A DNA stretch of 7,232 bases, taken from NCBI GenBank assembly GCA_900555745.1, contig USMH01000046.1, positions 1-7,232 of the forward strand, written 5' to 3'. The stretch's first letter is position 1, and each line of letters opens with the position of its first letter. The notes beneath the pieces are model-generated. The model saw only the letters and a program-made list of their open reading frames with translations, did not search any database and was not told the origin of the DNA. Positions 6,177 through 7,232 of this stretch are shown here, piece after piece. This DNA is from an uncultured Collinsella sp. Lineage in GTDB: Bacteria; Actinomycetota; Coriobacteriia; Coriobacteriales; Coriobacteriaceae. The translations under genes were made by a program, and so were the position numbers.

Positions 6177-6178
6177 TC
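6147..6178 (+). repeat. Direct repeat copy 2: putative distal att site
   Basis: Partner of 2645-2676 in the same orientation, 29 of 32 identical. Similarity stops sharply just before the ATC codon at 6147, which marks the probable right junction. After the repeat the spacers differ, but a matching terminator stem follows about 28 bases later, as it does after pgi. Confidence 0.7.
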
Positions 6179-6205
6179 TTTGTTGCTGAGATAGGTCATG
6201 GCCGA

Positions 6206-6246
6206 AAGGGGCCCGTATCCCAACAGATACGGGCCCCTTGCTATTT
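6206..6246 (+). terminator. Intrinsic terminator after the orphan pgi tail
   Basis: A perfect 14-bp stem, AAGGGGCCCGTATC (6206-6219) with GATACGGGCCCCTT (6226-6239), encloses a CCAACA loop, followed by TTGCTATTT. The stem shares GGGGCCCGTATC with the terminator at 2708-2740. If the orphan tail is the ancestral end of pgi, this was the ancestral pgi terminator. Confidence 0.8.
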
Positions 6247-6269
6247 AAATGGGCATGAGGGTGTATTGA

Positions 6270-6278
6270 GGGGGGGGG
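6270..6278 (+). repeat. Nine-base G homopolymer
   Basis: An uninterrupted run of nine G's lies between the terminator and the deoC leader. Such tracts can slip in replication. No reading frame I trust spans it, so any effect would be on transcription. Confidence 0.7.
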
Positions 6279-6317
6279 ATGTCTTGCTGTCGGCATCCGC
6301 GTGCGGTGCCATTCGCT

Positions 6318-6340
6318 GCCGTAAATTATACGTTTACGGC
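6318..6340. promoter_or_regulatory. Putative operator upstream of deoC
   Basis: A perfect 8-bp dyad, GCCGTAAA (6318-6325) and TTTACGGC (6333-6340), is separated by seven bases (TTATACG) that contain a -10-like TTATAC. The half-site GTAAA/TTTAC recalls LacI-family operators, though those usually have closer half-sites. A repressor here could control deoC. The target regulator is unknown. Confidence 0.45.
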
Positions 6341-6400
6341 TAATTTCATACCACTTGTCGGAATGCGGACGCTGTCCTTGCATGCCGGGCGTACATTGAA

Positions 6401-6424
6401 CGTGGTTTTTCGCGTGAAACCACG
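6401..6424 (+). promoter_or_regulatory. Leader hairpin before deoC
   Basis: CGTGGTTT (6401-6408) pairs perfectly with AAACCACG (6417-6424) around TTCGCGTG. The stem could extend by C-G beyond a two-base bulge. It ends about 21 bases before the deoC ribosome binding site and is not followed by a T-run. It is therefore more likely an mRNA leader structure or a second operator than a terminator. Confidence 0.4.
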
Positions 6425-6458
6425 AATCGGTTGTCGGCCCTGAACAAGGAGGCCCAGC

Positions 6459-7133
6459 ATGACGCTTGCCAAACCCATCAATAAATACATCGACTATATC
6501 GATGCCCCCGAGGACACGTTTGAGCACTATGTCGAGAAGGCGTTAAAGTACAACTTTCGCTGCGTATTTGCGAACCTGCAGGAGTACGAGACGGGCCGCG
6601 CCATGCTCGAGGGCTCTGACATCATCCTTGCCGGCGCTATCGACTTTCCCCAGGGCACTATGACGCTTGAGGAGAAGCTTGCGAGGTTTGAGGAATACGC
6701 TGCGTGTGGCTTTACCGAGATTGACTACGTTTTGAATCAGGGGTCGATCGAGAACCGCGATTTTGATGCCATCGAGCGCGAGATGACTACCATTGCTGAT
6801 TTTTGTCGCGCGCATGGCATCACTGACAAGGTGATCGTCGAGATGTGCAAGCTGGACGGCGACGACGCCGCCAAGCGCCGTGTATGCGAGATCGCGCTGG
6901 AGGCCAAGCCGGGATTCCTTAAGACGTCGACCGGCAGAAGCTTTGGCGGTGCTAAGCTCGAGGACGTGCGGCTGATGCACGAGGTGCTCGGCGATGCCGT
7001 GGCAATCAAGGCGGCGGGCGGTATCCATAATTACGAAGAGGCTTGCGCATTCATCGAGGCCGGCGCCAGCGCGTTAGGTGCATCGGCGGGCATCGCGATC
7101 GTCGAGGGCGCACCGACGGATGAGCGTCGCTAG
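6459..7133 (+). CDS. deoC: Deoxyribose-phosphate aldolase (DeoC family)
   Basis: Class I aldolase that splits 2-deoxyribose 5-phosphate into glyceraldehyde 3-phosphate and acetaldehyde, the last step of deoxynucleoside breakdown (cytoplasmic). The 224-aa length is typical. The Schiff-base lysine is Lys155 in FLKTSTGRSFGG, the second active-site lysine is Lys184 in AIKAAGGI, and the proton-relay aspartate is Asp89 in EIDYVLN. ALGASAGIAIVEG near the end fits the phosphate-binding segment. The N-terminus is divergent: KYIDYIDAP stands where many relatives have a DHTLLKP-like motif, so substrate range may differ. The start at 6459 is firm, with AAGGAGG at 6446-6452. It lies alone, about 200 bases after a terminator, with its own long leader carrying two dyads. 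Confidence 0.9.
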   Translation: MTLAKPINKYIDYIDAPEDTFEHYVEKALKYNFRCVFANLQEYETGRAMLEGSDIILAGAIDFPQGTMTLEEKLARFEEYAACGFTEIDYVLNQGSIENRDFDAIEREMTTIADFCRAHGITDKVIVEMCKLDGDDAAKRRVCEIALEAKPGFLKTSTGRSFGGAKLEDVRLMHEVLGDAVAIKAAGGIHNYEEACAFIEAGASALGASAGIAIVEGAPTDERR

Positions 7134-7195
7134 CAGACGTATTTGACCTGAGCGATAAAGCTTCACGACCACACGCCGTTCATGTTCGGGACAAT

Positions 7196-7232
7196 ATGAC
7201 ATTTTTCCCGTTGCAAACGGAGTCGCGGTGGC
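7196..7232 (+). other. Right edge: possible start of a next gene, unresolved
   Basis: After deoC, positions 7134-7232 show no terminator or clear gene. GGAG at 7219-7222 sits five bases before a GTG at 7228-7230, and an ATG at 7196 also opens a frame to the edge. Either could begin a rightward gene, but too little is present to decide. Confidence 0.2.

Noticed and set aside
5987..6343. 118-codon plus-strand frame across the orphan pgi tail and terminator
   Set aside because: It reads the pgi tail in the wrong frame, runs through a strong terminator and the G9 tract, and resembles nothing.
904..7150. TTGACCTG recurring near 824, 904 and 7143 as a possible shared regulatory motif
   Set aside because: It is short, resembles a generic -35 box, and the three flanks do not align further.

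Overview
The window looks like chromosomal DNA of a high-GC anaerobic actinobacterium. A Coriobacteriia member such as Collinsella is my best guess, from the GC-rich, C/G-ending codon use of the glucose-6-phosphate isomerase gene and the types of genes present. This taxonomic call is an inference, not a database match.

Layout, left to right. (1) Positions 1-93 hold a leftward promoter with a LexA-type operator directly after its -10 box. It serves a gene that lies almost wholly outside the window. (2) Positions 256-780 (+) encode a short protein resembling only the N-terminal domain of iron-containing alcohol dehydrogenases. A 29-bp imperfect inverted repeat flanks it at 100-128 and 827-855. 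(3) Positions 980-2674 (+) are a complete pgi gene followed by a strong intrinsic terminator. (4) Positions about 2645-6178 behave like an inserted accessory segment. It holds three leftward genes that look like one operon: an unrecognised 296-aa protein, a ClpP-like serine protease with an intact catalytic triad, and a VirD4/TraG-type coupling ATPase without its usual membrane anchor. Upstream of the first gene are iteron-like direct repeats and an AT-richer stretch. (5) At 6147-6178 a second copy of the pgi 3' end appears (last nine codons plus stop). It differs from the copy in pgi at three positions, all synonymous, and is followed by a second terminator with almost the same stem. (6) Positions 6459-7133 (+) are a deoC-type aldolase gene with a long leader holding two perfect 8-bp dyads. 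The last 100 bases contain no clear gene.

The main point of interest is region 4-5. Duplication of a gene's 3' end, with synonymous differences, around an oppositely oriented accessory operon is the classic sign of site-specific integration into the end of a housekeeping gene. Here the target is pgi and no integrase is visible between the repeats. The cargo pairs a ClpP-type protease with a DNA-translocase-type ATPase. It could be a remnant of a conjugative element, a satellite mobilised in trans, or an undescribed accessory (possibly defence) module; the sequence alone does not decide. The flanking pgi and deoC genes are ordinary central-carbon functions.
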